DNA of 64,000 nucleotides from Flaviaesturariibacter aridisoli (GCF_004343705.1 NZ_SKFH01000003.1:62001-126000), one strand, 5' to 3'; numbered from the stretch's first letter, positions 16,223 through 25,387 are shown. Notes: generated by a model from the letters alone, not told the origin. Made by a program: numbers and translations.

Positions 16223-17383
16223 ATGCTACTTGAAACAAGCGAACGAATTACGATCAACAAACCCGCATCCATGGCGCATTTGAATTTCAAGACCTTTACG
16301 CTTGGCGTGGAGGAAGAATATATGGTTCTGGACCCGGCGACACGCGAGCTCAAAAGCCATGAGCAGAAGATCGTGCACGAGGGCCAGAAGATGATCAAGG
16401 ACAAGGTGAAGGCCGAGATGCACCAGGCCGTGGTGGAAGTGGGCACCGACATCTGTGCCGATGCCGATGAAGCCTGGACCGACATCAGTACCCTGCGCCG
16501 CACGATCTCCGACATCGCCCGCGGTCTCGGCTTTGCAATGGGCGCTTCGGGTACCCACCCGTTCAGCCACTGGGAAAGCCAGCTGATTACCGACCACGTT
16601 CGCTACAATGAGATCGTGAACGAGCTCCAGGAAGCAGCGCGCAGCAACCTCATTTTCGGGCTACACGTACACGTGGGTATGCAGTCGCGCGAGATGGCCA
16701 ACCACATCGCCAACAGCACCCGCTACTTCCTGCCGCACGTCTACGCACTCAGCACCAACTCGCCCTTCTGGGAGGGCCGCAGCACGGGGTACAAGTCGTT
16801 TCGCACCAAGGTATTCGACAAGTTCCCGCGCACCGGCATCCCCGAAACCTTCGAGAACATCGAGGATTACGACAACTACGTCAAGATCCTGATGAAGACG
16901 AACTGCATCGACAACGCCAAGAAGATCTGGTGGGACCTGCGTGTGCACCCGTTCTTCAACACCGTGGAATTCCGCATCTGCGATATCCCGATGACGGTCG
17001 ACGAAACGATCTGTATTGCGTCGTTGTTCCAGGCCATCTGCGCAAAGATCTATAAGCTGCGCTCGCAAAACATGAACTTCATCCAGTACTCACGCGCGCT
17101 GATCAACGAAAACAAATGGCGCGCGAGCCGCTACGGCATCGATGGTTACCTGATCGACTTCGGCAAGCAGGAAGAGATCAACACCCGCGTGCTGATCTAC
17201 GAGCTGCTCGACTTTGTGGACGACGTAGTAGACGAACTGGGCAGCCGGCACCGCCTGCAGTACGTGCACCAGATGCTCGAGCAGGGCACTGGCGCCGACC
17301 GGCAACTGGCCGTATACGGCCGCAACAAGAGCATGACCGACGTGGTGGACTATGTGCAGTCGCAGTTCCTGCACGGTATCTAA
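16223..17383 (+). CDS. glutamate-cysteine ligase-like carboxylate-amine ligase (GCS2/YbdK family)
   Basis: 386 residues of the GCS2 family, which joins the gamma-carboxylate of glutamate or a similar acid to an amine using ATP. The opening block FTLGVEEEYMVLDP holds the metal/substrate glutamates. GLHVHVGM, GRSTGYKSFRT, WWDLRVHPFFNTVEFRICD and ENKWRASRYG follow in family order. The strict substrate of this YbdK-like branch is generally unknown. ATG 16271 would start nearer the conserved block and is a reasonable alternative. The upstream ATP-grasp ligase and the amidotransferase/ATP-grasp pair at 23146-25252 suggest a shared pathway. The gene is probably ended by the hairpin at 17433. Confidence 0.85.
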   Translation: MLLETSERITINKPASMAHLNFKTFTLGVEEEYMVLDPATRELKSHEQKIVHEGQKMIKDKVKAEMHQAVVEVGTDICADADEAWTDISTLRRTISDIARGLGFAMGASGTHPFSHWESQLITDHVRYNEIVNELQEAARSNLIFGLHVHVGMQSREMANHIANSTRYFLPHVYALSTNSPFWEGRSTGYKSFRTKVFDKFPRTGIPETFENIEDYDNYVKILMKTNCIDNAKKIWWDLRVHPFFNTVEFRICDIPMTVDETICIASLFQAICAKIYKLRSQNMNFIQYSRALINENKWRASRYGIDGYLIDFGKQEEINTRVLIYELLDFVDDVVDELGSRHRLQYVHQMLEQGTGADRQLAVYGRNKSMTDVVDYVQSQFLHGI

Positions 17384-17425
17384 TGCCGGTCTAATGCCGC
17401 CATTGCAGATATAAATGAATTGTCG

Positions 17426-17433
17426 TATATTTA
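17426..17433 (+). promoter_or_regulatory. promoter-like box TATATTTA
   Basis: TATATTTA (one mismatch to TAnnTTTG) directly abuts the hairpin at 17433-17462. A transcript from it would begin inside the first arm of that hairpin. Confidence 0.35.
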
Positions 17434-17469
17434 GGGTAGAAACGCCACCGCGCTTCTACCCTTTTTTTT
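17433..17469 (+). terminator. intrinsic terminator or attenuator directly before a start codon
   Basis: AGGGTAGAA (17433-17441) pairs perfectly with TTCTACCCT (17454-17462) across a 12-base loop and runs into eight T's that end at 17469, the base before ATG 17470. It can end the GCS2 transcript, but it also occupies the whole possible 5' leader of the next gene. Confidence 0.7.
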
Positions 17470-17727
17470 ATGGCCCGCATCTTTACCATCGAATTCGCCT
17501 ACGAAGGAATCCTGTACAACGCCCTGGTCACCGAGCGCGCGCAGCCTTTTGCCACCGAGTACCGCCTGTCGATGCTCTCTGGCGAGCTGGAGGATTTGCT
17601 GAGCGCACGTAAAGTACTCCTGTCACCTACCGGCGTCCTGGCCTTTTCCCAAAGAGAGGGCCTGCCCGGCCGCCTTATGGAAAGCGTCCTGCAGGCCATC
17701 GCCCTTCATGTAGGCACACCCGCCTGA
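17470..17727 (+). CDS. small hypothetical protein
   Basis: 85 residues, MARIFTIEFAYEGILYNALV onward, with no signal peptide, membrane segment or recognised motif. The amphipathic strand-rich start and a closing helix (GRLMESVLQAIALHV) look like a compact folded domain. The codon use resembles neighbouring genes, which supports it being real. The start codon abuts a terminator-like hairpin. It lies between the GCS2 gene and a convergent secreted-protein gene. Function unknown. Confidence 0.6.
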   Translation: MARIFTIEFAYEGILYNALVTERAQPFATEYRLSMLSGELEDLLSARKVLLSPTGVLAFSQREGLPGRLMESVLQAIALHVGTPA

Positions 17728-17799
17728 CGGCCAGCACCGTCCCGGCCGCGCCTTTCCGATTACGGAAAGAAGTCCCTTTTTTTCTTGCCGGAACCCGGC

Positions 17800-18576
17800 T
17801 CAGTAGTATTCGTAAACGCGGGTATACTGCGTGTAAATGTGGTCTTCCTCATCCTCGCCCGGGGCATAGGACACGCTCGAGCACTTTGTCCAGTTGTTCT
17901 GGCTGCCGTAGGTATACGTGTAGTTGCTGATGTCGTCGAGCGCCCCTTCGTTATTGTACCGTTCTTTTTTCTGCCGGTCGCCGCTGCGGTTGTATTGATA
18001 GGCTTCCGATGAATAATACTTCCGGTGGGCTTCGGCGTCGTCCTTGTAAAAGCGCTTCTGCACCTGTCCATCCCCGTTGTATTCATATACATACCGGTTG
18101 CGGTACGTTGAATGCCCGGCGCCATAATATTTCGTCTCCGTTACCCGCCCGTTGCTGAGCGTTCGTGCTTCCAGCAGGTCGCCATCCCCGTTCCGGACGA
18201 ACACCTGTGACGCTGAGTAGCTGAAGACATTCGTATAGGGATTTACATACGCCTCCTTGGTATTTATCCGGCTCACTTTGTCGCCGACATAAGTGTAAGT
18301 AGACGTCCGTTCGAGTTCCTCGCCCGATTTCAGCTCGAACACCTGAACAGAAGTAAGTCGCCCGCTAGCATCGAAATCGTAGACGTACTTCATTTTCTGC
18401 TCGCCATTATTCACGCGGCCTTTTTTGTCAGTGTACACCCGGACTTCGGTGATCCGTTTTACTTTACCCTTCACATTCATGTCACTGGCCGAATAGGTGT
18501 CGATCGGGTAGTCGTATTGCGCCTGCCCGGATTCAGCAAGCAAAAGCGATAAGATCGCGAGGATGACCGTTTTCAT
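17800..18576 (-). CDS. secreted YD-repeat-like hypothetical protein
   Basis: 258 residues with a signal peptide (MKTVILAILSLLLAESGQAQ). The mature part is a series of beta-hairpin units of form YVYDFDASGRLTSV, YTYVGDKVSRIN, YVYEYNGDGQVQKRFYKDD and YNRSGDRQKKERYN. These resemble RHS/YD repeats and the MORN-like repeat proteins common in Bacteroidota. It probably forms a short beta-solenoid at the cell surface or in the periplasm. No toxin or catalytic C-terminus is seen, so it is unlike a full RHS toxin. Function unknown. Confidence 0.65.
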   Translation of the reverse strand: MKTVILAILSLLLAESGQAQYDYPIDTYSASDMNVKGKVKRITEVRVYTDKKGRVNNGEQKMKYVYDFDASGRLTSVQVFELKSGEELERTSTYTYVGDKVSRINTKEAYVNPYTNVFSYSASQVFVRNGDGDLLEARTLSNGRVTETKYYGAGHSTYRNRYVYEYNGDGQVQKRFYKDDAEAHRKYYSSEAYQYNRSGDRQKKERYNNEGALDDISNYTYTYGSQNNWTKCSSVSYAPGEDEEDHIYTQYTRVYEYY

Positions 18577-18703
18577 AATTACCTTTTTGATTTTCGTTTC
18601 GGGGTTTAAGCCAGGCCATCATTTCCTGAAGCCTGGACCGCAATACTACCCCGTCGCAACCGCCTGCGAAATACTCTGTTTTAGGTAATTACGAGGAACG
18701 GGG

Positions 18704-19741
18704 CTATTTCCCCGCGTCCACCTTCCGGATCCAATCGATGACCCCGGTCATGAACACTTTCTGGTCGTCCCACATCGCCATATGGCTGCCGTTGGGACAG
18801 TATAAATACGAGCCGTTTTTCACTTGTTTGCTTTGCTCCTCCATCACCTTCGGGTCCATCGTGTCGTACCTGGCACCCACCATCAACGTGGGCACGTTGA
18901 TATTTTTCAGATCAGCCTTGCGGTCCCAGTTGGCGAGGCGGCCGGATGCCCCGAACTCAGATGGTCCCTGCATCATCGTATAGATCTCCTTGTTGTGATG
19001 CCTGAATGAACGCAGTACCGGCTCGGGCATCGGGTTGATGCGGCAGATATGCTGCGCGTAAAAATTCGGCCCCAGCAGTTCTTCGTAGCGCGGGTTATCG
19101 AAATCGTGCTTCGCTTCGATGGCGCGGATCTCCGCGAGCACTCCGGAGTCCATCTGGGGCGCCAGTACATTGTTGGCGTATTGCACATAATCGGGTATCG
19201 ACGCCACCATGTTGGCCACGATGAGGCCCTTCATATGCTGTTGGTATTTGAGCGCATACTCCATTCCGAGCATACCGCCCCAGGAGTTTCCGAGCACGTA
19301 AAAATTGGAACTATCGGCGCCGATGGCTTTCCGCACCTGCTCCACTTCTTCCACGAAACGCTCCGTGGTCCACAGCGACGAGTCTTTGGGCTGGTCGGAA
19401 TAGTACGAGCCGAGCTGGTCGTATTCGTAAAATTCGAAACCCTCCCTGGGGAAAAAGCTCTCGAAGCACTCCATGTATTCGTGCGTGAACGAAGGGCCGC
19501 CGTGCAGCAGGAGCACTTTGATGCGCGGGTTGTTGCCGAAGCGTTTCGTCCAAACGTTGAACGTACCTCCCGGTGTCTGGATCGGAATGAGCCGGATGCC
19601 CGCGGTTTGCACACCGGTGTCTCCGTAGTTGAAATATTCGCGGACTGTGGGGCCATCGCTTTCGTTCCGATCACCGGCAGTGATGGTCGGCGTGCACGCA
19701 TACAGTAGCAGGGCAAGGACGAAAAAATAACAGTGGCGCAT
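18704..19741 (-). CDS. proline iminopeptidase-like alpha/beta hydrolase, lipoprotein
   Basis: 345 residues. MRHCYFFVLALLLYACTP is a lipoprotein signal with Cys near residue 16, which puts the enzyme on a membrane surface. The hydrolase (S33 family) shows LLLHGGPSFTHEY (oxyanion region), the nucleophile elbow VLGNSWGGMLGMEY and the C-terminal catalytic His in CPNGSHMAMWDD. An Asp in GARYDTMDP completes the triad. S33 enzymes remove N-terminal proline or act on other small amides and esters. The frame is open to 19795, but the lipobox favours ATG 19741. It is divergent from a secreted amidase, and together they may degrade imported amides or peptides. Confidence 0.82.
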   Translation of the reverse strand: MRHCYFFVLALLLYACTPTITAGDRNESDGPTVREYFNYGDTGVQTAGIRLIPIQTPGGTFNVWTKRFGNNPRIKVLLLHGGPSFTHEYMECFESFFPREGFEFYEYDQLGSYYSDQPKDSSLWTTERFVEEVEQVRKAIGADSSNFYVLGNSWGGMLGMEYALKYQQHMKGLIVANMVASIPDYVQYANNVLAPQMDSGVLAEIRAIEAKHDFDNPRYEELLGPNFYAQHICRINPMPEPVLRSFRHHNKEIYTMMQGPSEFGASGRLANWDRKADLKNINVPTLMVGARYDTMDPKVMEEQSKQVKNGSYLYCPNGSHMAMWDDQKVFMTGVIDWIRKVDAGK

Positions 19742-19810
19742 AAGGTTAAGTTGTCCGGAAAAGATACGTGTTAATGCCCTAATTTGGCGCTTCACCCCTA
19801 ACCTTCCGCT

Positions 19811-21454
19811 ATGAAAAAACTATGCTGCGCACTGCTGTTGGTGGCCGGGGCCGCCTCAGCGCAAACGCGCCCCGATTCGATTCGCCTTGCACGGCAAATC
19901 GCACAGTGGTACGACCTCCGGTTCACCGATGCCGAAGCCGACTCCCTGCTTGAAAGCCTGCAGGAGTACGGCGAAACCTACCGGTCGATGCACGTGCCAT
20001 TGCCTCCCAACAGCCTCCCCTACCCGTTTGCTTTTACACCGGGCGCCTTCGGCACCACCGTACCGCAAGGCCAAAAGACCATCAACTGGGTATTACCCGA
20101 CCAGCAACTGCCCGCCAACCGGGTCGAACTCGCGTTCTACTCGATACCGCAATTGGCTTCGTTGCTCAGGAGCAAGAAGATCAGTTCCCTGGAACTGACG
20201 CAATTTTTCATGGCACGCCTCCGGAAATGGGGCGACACGCTGCAAAGCGTGATTACGCTCACCGAAGAGCGGGCACTGGAAGAGGCCCGGCAGGCCGACG
20301 CCGAGATCCGCGCCGGCAAGTGGCGGGGACCATTGCACGGCATTCCTTATGGCCTGAAAGACCTGTTTGCCGTTAAAGGGTATAAGACCACGTGGGGCTC
20401 CGCGCCGTATAAGGAACAGGTGCTCGAAGAAGACGCGTTTGCCTACACACAACTCAGGAAAGCCGGTGCCGTCCTGTGCGCAAAGCTGTCGCTCGGCGCG
20501 CTGGCGTACAACAACAAATGGTTCGGTGGGGAAACGAAGAATCCCTGGGACCTGACGCAGGGCTCCAGCGGATCGTCGGCGGGTTCAGCGGCGTCGGTTG
20601 TTGCCGGCTTGCTTCCCTTTACCGTCGGTACCGAAACACTCGGGTCAATCGTGTCGCCGTCGGCACGCTGCGGAGCTACAGGGCTGCGGCCCACGTTTGG
20701 CACCATAAGCCGCAGCGGTGCCATGGCACTTTGCTGGAGCCTCGACAAGATCGGGCCCATTTGTCGCAGCGCGGAGGACGACGCGATTGTATACTACTAC
20801 CTCAAAGGCACCGACGGGCGCGACCCCGGCGCTACCGACCACGCCTTCAACTTCGACCCGAAGGGCGACGTGAAGAAGCTGCGTGTGGCCTATGCCGCCA
20901 ATTACTTCCGGCGGCTGCCGGCCGGCGCGCCCGAATGGAAAGTGCTCGACACCTACCGCGCGCTGGGCGTGGAGCCTGTTGCCGTTCAGTTTCCCGACTC
21001 GGCCGCATACCGCTACGATATGGTGGGATTGATCCTTGCCGCGGAGTCGGCCGCCGCCTTCGACGGGCTCACCCGCAGCGACCGCGACAGCCTCGTGGAG
21101 CGGCAGGACAAGGATTTCTGGCCAAACATCTTCCGCGGCGCCCGCTTCATTCCCGCTGTGGAATACATCAATGCGAACCGCTGGCGGTATGAACTGGGAC
21201 GGCAAGTGCAATCATTCATGAAGGACTGGGACGTAGTGATCACGCCTTCGTTTGCGGGTCGGCAGTTGTCCATTACCAACCTCACGGGGCACCCGGCCCT
21301 CTGCATGCCTATTGGCTTTAATAAAGAAGGGCGCCCTCAAAGCATCACGCTGCTGGGCAACCTGTACGACGAAGCCGCTATCTTGCAGGCTGCCAAAGCT
21401 TACCAGGAGCGCACCGGCTACCACCGGCAGCACCCGGCGCTCTTCCGGCAGTAA
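19811..21454 (+). CDS. secreted amidase (amidase-signature family)
   Basis: 547 residues with a signal peptide (CALLLVAGAASAQ). The amidase-signature core has the catalytic Ser-cisSer-Lys triad: Lys in GIPYGLKDLFAVKG, cis-Ser in TQGSSGSSAGSAASV and nucleophile Ser in TETLGSIVSPSARCGATGLR. This family includes GatA, but export and the isolated context make a GatCAB role unlikely. A periplasmic amide or peptide-amide hydrolase is more probable. It overlaps no gene. The amidohydrolase gene begins only 10 bases after its stop, so the two probably form an operon. Confidence 0.9.
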   Translation: MKKLCCALLLVAGAASAQTRPDSIRLARQIAQWYDLRFTDAEADSLLESLQEYGETYRSMHVPLPPNSLPYPFAFTPGAFGTTVPQGQKTINWVLPDQQLPANRVELAFYSIPQLASLLRSKKISSLELTQFFMARLRKWGDTLQSVITLTEERALEEARQADAEIRAGKWRGPLHGIPYGLKDLFAVKGYKTTWGSAPYKEQVLEEDAFAYTQLRKAGAVLCAKLSLGALAYNNKWFGGETKNPWDLTQGSSGSSAGSAASVVAGLLPFTVGTETLGSIVSPSARCGATGLRPTFGTISRSGAMALCWSLDKIGPICRSAEDDAIVYYYLKGTDGRDPGATDHAFNFDPKGDVKKLRVAYAANYFRRLPAGAPEWKVLDTYRALGVEPVAVQFPDSAAYRYDMVGLILAAESAAAFDGLTRSDRDSLVERQDKDFWPNIFRGARFIPAVEYINANRWRYELGRQVQSFMKDWDVVITPSFAGRQLSITNLTGHPALCMPIGFNKEGRPQSITLLGNLYDEAAILQAAKAYQERTGYHRQHPALFRQ

Positions 21455-21464
21455 ATAAATCGTT

Positions 21465-23111
21465 ATGAAGCAATTCTTCCTGCTGGCTGCGCTTGCCCTA
21501 GGCATGACTGCCGACGCCCAGAAGATAAAGACCGACCTGCTGCTGTACAATGCTCGTATTTATACGGTCGACTCCGCCTTCAGCATCGCGTCGGCCATGG
21601 CCGTCACCGGCGGCCGCATCAGCGCCGTAGGCAGCAGCGAGGAACTACTGCGCAAATACGACGCTACCGAAAAAATAAATGCGCGGGGACGCTGTGTGTA
21701 TCCCGGCTTCATCGACGCCCACGCCCATTTCGTCAACTATGGCTTCAGCCTGCAGCGCGTGGACCTCACCGGCACCACCAGCTGGGACGACGTGCTCCAG
21801 CGCACCCACGACTTCGTAAAAAAGCAGGGCCTTTCGAAGGGCGCCTGGATCCTCGGCCGCGGCTGGGACCAGAACGACTGGAAAGGAAAGGCCTACCCCA
21901 ACCGTAAGCGCCTGGATGCACTGTTTCCGGACAACCCGGTGTTGCTCACCCGTGTAGACGGCCACGCGGCTATGGCCAACGCCGCGGCACTACAGGCCGC
22001 CGGTGTAGATGGACCAGTTACGCTCACCGGTGGTTCCGTAGAAATACAGGATGGCCGACCGACCGGCATGCTTATCGATAACGCCGTTGGCCTCGTGAGC
22101 GCGCGGATACCCGCTCCTACTGCAGCCCAGGCCCGTGCAGCGTTGCTGGCCGCCCAGGCAAAATGCTTCGCCGTTGGCCTTACCACGATCGACGACTGCG
22201 GCCTCGACTTCGACGCGGTAGAATTCATCGACTCCCTCCAGCGCGCCGGCGACCTGCGTATGCGGATTTATGCGATGCTGAGCGATGCCCCGAAGAACTA
22301 CGACTGGGCGTTCCGCCGGGGCCCCTACAAAACCGATCGCCTGAACGTACGTTCGTTTAAAGTGTACGCCGACGGTGCGCTGGGATCGCGCGGCGCCTCG
22401 CTTCTGCGGCCGTACAGCGACAAGCCGGGCTGGAGTGGCTTCCTGCTCAGCAGTCCCGCCCATTTCGATTCGGTCGCCGCACTGCTCTATGCCCGAAATT
22501 GGCAGATGTGCACCCACGCGATCGGCGATTCCGGCAACCGGACCATCCTGAACATTTACGGCAAATACCTGCGGGGCCCCAACGACCGGCGCTGGCGCAT
22601 CGAGCACGCACAGGTAGTAGCACCCGGCGACTTCGCACTTTTTCACCAATACACGGTCATACCCTCCGTGCAGCCCACGCATGCCACCTCCGATATGTAC
22701 TGGGCCGGCGAGCGCCTCGGCGCAGAACGGTTGAAAGGCGCCTATGCTTACGGCCAGCTGCTGCAGCAGAACGGCTGGCTGCCCCTCGGCACCGACTTCC
22801 CTGTAGAGGACATCTCCCCCTTCAAGACCTTTTACGCCGCCGTGGTGCGCAAGGACGCGAAGGGCTACCCCCGTAACGGCTTTCAAAAGGAGGCCGCGCT
22901 GAGCCGCATCCAGGCGTTGCGCGGAATGACCATATGGGCTGCCCGAAGCAATTTCGAGGAGACGGAGAAAGGTTCGCTGGAGCCCGGCAAGTGGGCAGAC
23001 TTCATCATTTTGGACCGCGATTTGCTCGCAGAGGGTGAAAACAGGATCCTGTCCACAAGGGTCTTGGCGACCTACGTGGGCGGCACGGCGGTTTTTGCCG
23101 CCAATAGATGA
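21465..23111 (+). CDS. secreted amidohydrolase (YtcJ-like, Amidohydro_3)
   Basis: 548 residues with a signal peptide (FFLLAALALGMTADAQ). A metal-dependent TIM-barrel amidohydrolase: CVYPGFIDAHAHFVNYG supplies the HxH pair, MCTHAIGDSGNR and RIEHAQVVAPGD later His ligands, and LPLGTDFPVEDISPF the catalytic Asp. YtcJ-like proteins hydrolyse N-acyl or cyclic amides in several cases, but the substrate here is unknown. It starts 10 bases after the amidase and likely shares its mRNA. A TATGTTTG box after its stop starts the next unit. Confidence 0.88.
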   Translation: MKQFFLLAALALGMTADAQKIKTDLLLYNARIYTVDSAFSIASAMAVTGGRISAVGSSEELLRKYDATEKINARGRCVYPGFIDAHAHFVNYGFSLQRVDLTGTTSWDDVLQRTHDFVKKQGLSKGAWILGRGWDQNDWKGKAYPNRKRLDALFPDNPVLLTRVDGHAAMANAAALQAAGVDGPVTLTGGSVEIQDGRPTGMLIDNAVGLVSARIPAPTAAQARAALLAAQAKCFAVGLTTIDDCGLDFDAVEFIDSLQRAGDLRMRIYAMLSDAPKNYDWAFRRGPYKTDRLNVRSFKVYADGALGSRGASLLRPYSDKPGWSGFLLSSPAHFDSVAALLYARNWQMCTHAIGDSGNRTILNIYGKYLRGPNDRRWRIEHAQVVAPGDFALFHQYTVIPSVQPTHATSDMYWAGERLGAERLKGAYAYGQLLQQNGWLPLGTDFPVEDISPFKTFYAAVVRKDAKGYPRNGFQKEAALSRIQALRGMTIWAARSNFEETEKGSLEPGKWADFIILDRDLLAEGENRILSTRVLATYVGGTAVFAANR

Positions 23112-23121
23112 GTTTTACCCT

Positions 23122-23129
23122 TATGTTTG
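23122..23129 (+). promoter_or_regulatory. TAnnTTTG promoter box
   Basis: TATGTTTG lies 16 bases before ATG 23146, separating the amidotransferase-like gene from the amidohydrolase operon. Confidence 0.45.
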
Positions 23130-23145
23130 TCACTTGCAATTGAGG

Positions 23146-23976
23146 ATGGAAATGGTACGTATTGCGATTCTGGACCTTTATGAAGGGCAGCCCAACCAGG
23201 GCATGCGCTGTATCCGAGAGATCATCAACGCCTGGGGCGAATTCCACGGGCTGAACCTGAGCTGGGATGAGTTCGACGTGCGCCAGAAGATCGAGCTGCC
23301 GGACCTTTCCTACGATATCTACCTCTCGAGCGGCGGCCCAGGCTCGCCGCTGGAAAGTGAAGGACAACCCTGGGAGATCGCCTATTTCAACTGGATCGGC
23401 GAGGTGCTGGCACACAACGAGAACCCACTCAATGAAGACAAGAAGCACGTCTTCTTTATTTGCCATTCCTTCCAGATGGCTTGCCGCTACTTCGGCATCG
23501 GCAAAGTGACGCGCCGTAAGTCGACGGCCTTTGGCGTATTCCCCGTGCACGTGCTCAACGAAGGTCAGCAGGAACCTGTATTTCACGGTCTGAAGGATCC
23601 GTTCTACGTAGTGGACAGCCGCGACTGGCAGGTGATCGACCCCGACTTCGACCAGCTCAAATCGATGGGCGCCCAGGTGCTTTGCATCGAAAAATATCGA
23701 CCCCACGTTCCCTACTCACAGGCCGTGATGGGGCTTCGCTTCAACCCCTGGATGATCGGCACGCAGTTTCACCCCGAGGCGGATGCGTTGGGTATGCGGA
23801 TGTACCTGCAGCAAGCCGACAAAAAACAGAACGTCGTGGAAAACCACGGCCTCGAAAAATGGGAAAGCATGATCGAGGGGCTTTCCGCCCCCGACAAGAT
23901 TATGTGGACGTACAGCCATATCGTCCCCAACTTCCTCACCATTGCGGCGCACCGGCGCATTCTGCAGCCAATGTGA
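23146..23976 (+). CDS. class I glutamine amidotransferase-like protein
   Basis: About 276 residues with a GATase1 fold. The nucleophile Cys is in FFICHSFQMACRYFG, and the His/Glu dyad is in IGTQFHPEADALGM. DIYLSSGGPGSPLESE is the usual oxyanion/glycine block. The protein could release ammonia from glutamine for a partner, or hydrolyse a gamma-glutamyl bond. It is transcribed with the ATP-grasp-like gene at 24056 (79-base gap) and may act with it and with the ligases at 15169-17383. ATG 23152 (MVRIAILD) is an equally good start, preceded by a GAGG that may be a ribosome site. Confidence 0.8.
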   Translation: MEMVRIAILDLYEGQPNQGMRCIREIINAWGEFHGLNLSWDEFDVRQKIELPDLSYDIYLSSGGPGSPLESEGQPWEIAYFNWIGEVLAHNENPLNEDKKHVFFICHSFQMACRYFGIGKVTRRKSTAFGVFPVHVLNEGQQEPVFHGLKDPFYVVDSRDWQVIDPDFDQLKSMGAQVLCIEKYRPHVPYSQAVMGLRFNPWMIGTQFHPEADALGMRMYLQQADKKQNVVENHGLEKWESMIEGLSAPDKIMWTYSHIVPNFLTIAAHRRILQPM

Positions 23977-24055
23977 TCGTGCGGATCGTCAACACAGGTA
24001 CGACGGCTTTGACGATTGCCCGCTCCTGCTTATCTTGAAGCCAAACGAACCAACG

Positions 24056-25252
24056 ATGATCCCGGCTTTGCGACAGGCATACAATGCAGCTTTTTCCCAG
24101 GAGAAGTACCAGGCTTTTATCCAGGAACTTTCGAATGTGCATCCCGGCCAGCTTGACTTCCGGGTAGCCGAAACGCCCATCTTCGTGCCGCGTGCCTTTA
24201 AGGAGCAGATGCTGTCTGCCTGCGAAAGCATCATCGACGCGATCCAGGCTCCCGCCTACCCTGCACAGAGCGAGAAGGCCATCCCGCCGAAGCTGCATGT
24301 GCCGGATGAAGACGGCCACCCGCAATTCATTGCCTTCGACTTCGGCATTTGCCATAGCGCCAACGGCGGCCTGGAACCTCAGCTGATTGAGATGCAGGGC
24401 TTTCCAAGTCTCTTCGCATACCAGGTGCTTTTTCCCGAAGTGCACGAGCGGCATTTCGGCAAGCCGGAAGGATTCAGCACTTACCTGAACGGCTTTGACA
24501 AAGCAAGCTATATCGCTGCGCTGCGCCGCCTCATCGTAGCCGATGAAAAACCGGAAAACGTCGTGCTGCTGGAGATATTCCCCGAGCAGCAAAAAACGCG
24601 CGTCGACTTCGCCGCCACCAAACAATACCTCGGTATCGAAACCGTTTGCCTGACGAAACTGATCAAGGAAGGAAAGAAGCTGTTTTACGAAAAAGATGGC
24701 CGCCGCATTCCGATCCACCGGATCTACAACCGCCTCATCTTCGACGACCTGCACCAGCAGCCGGCCGAAGTGCAGGAAAAAGGCCGGTTATTCCAGGAAG
24801 AACTGGACGTTACCTGGGTACCGCATCCGAACTGGTTTTATCGCCTCAGCAAATTCACCCTACCCTTTATCGACCACCCGTTTGTGCCGCAAACGCGCTT
24901 CCTCAACGACGTAACCGAGCTGCCGCAAGACCTCGGGAATTACGTGGTAAAGCCGCTGTTTTCGTTTGCGGGCCAGGGCGTGATCATTGATGTGACGGAG
25001 GAAGCCATTGCCGCCATTCCCGACCCGGAGGCGTGGATCTTGCAGCGCAAAGTCCCCTACGCTGCTGTCATCGAAACACCCGACGAACCGGCGAAAGCGG
25101 AGATCCGGCTTTTCTATTTCTGGGAACCGGGCGCGGCACGTCCTGTTGCCGCCGGCAACCTCGCACGCCTCAGCAAAGGCAAGATGGTTGGTGTGCGCTA
25201 CAATAAAGACAAGGAATGGGTAGGCGGAACTTTCTGTTACTTTGAAGAATAG
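24056..25252 (+). CDS. ATP-grasp-like protein, probable ligase
   Basis: 398 residues, no signal peptide. The C-terminal half shows an ATP-grasp pattern: NYVVKPLFSFAGQGVIIDV (Lys plus glycine loop), AWILQRKVPYAAVIETPD (hinge and adenine region) and EIRLFYFW. GLEPQLIEMQGFPSLFAYQV in the N-terminal half and RIPIHRIYNRLIFDDL in the middle look like conserved substrate-side blocks. It resembles uncharacterised ATP-grasp proteins found beside GATase and GCS2 genes in other Bacteroidota (from memory). With the upstream GATase-like gene it probably catalyses an amide-forming step. I rejected upstream in-frame codons because they overlap the 23146 gene. Confidence 0.65.
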   Translation: MIPALRQAYNAAFSQEKYQAFIQELSNVHPGQLDFRVAETPIFVPRAFKEQMLSACESIIDAIQAPAYPAQSEKAIPPKLHVPDEDGHPQFIAFDFGICHSANGGLEPQLIEMQGFPSLFAYQVLFPEVHERHFGKPEGFSTYLNGFDKASYIAALRRLIVADEKPENVVLLEIFPEQQKTRVDFAATKQYLGIETVCLTKLIKEGKKLFYEKDGRRIPIHRIYNRLIFDDLHQQPAEVQEKGRLFQEELDVTWVPHPNWFYRLSKFTLPFIDHPFVPQTRFLNDVTELPQDLGNYVVKPLFSFAGQGVIIDVTEEAIAAIPDPEAWILQRKVPYAAVIETPDEPAKAEIRLFYFWEPGAARPVAAGNLARLSKGKMVGVRYNKDKEWVGGTFCYFEE

Positions 25253-25387
25253 CAACGAACACGACGGATACTGACGTTGCCTAACCAACTGCTTCGCGTT
25301 GCCCTTCTCCTGTTTGTGATGCCATGGCCCGGGAATACCTGCGGCAGATCGTTCGCGCGTGCAATGAAAACAGGGACTCCTGGCAGC

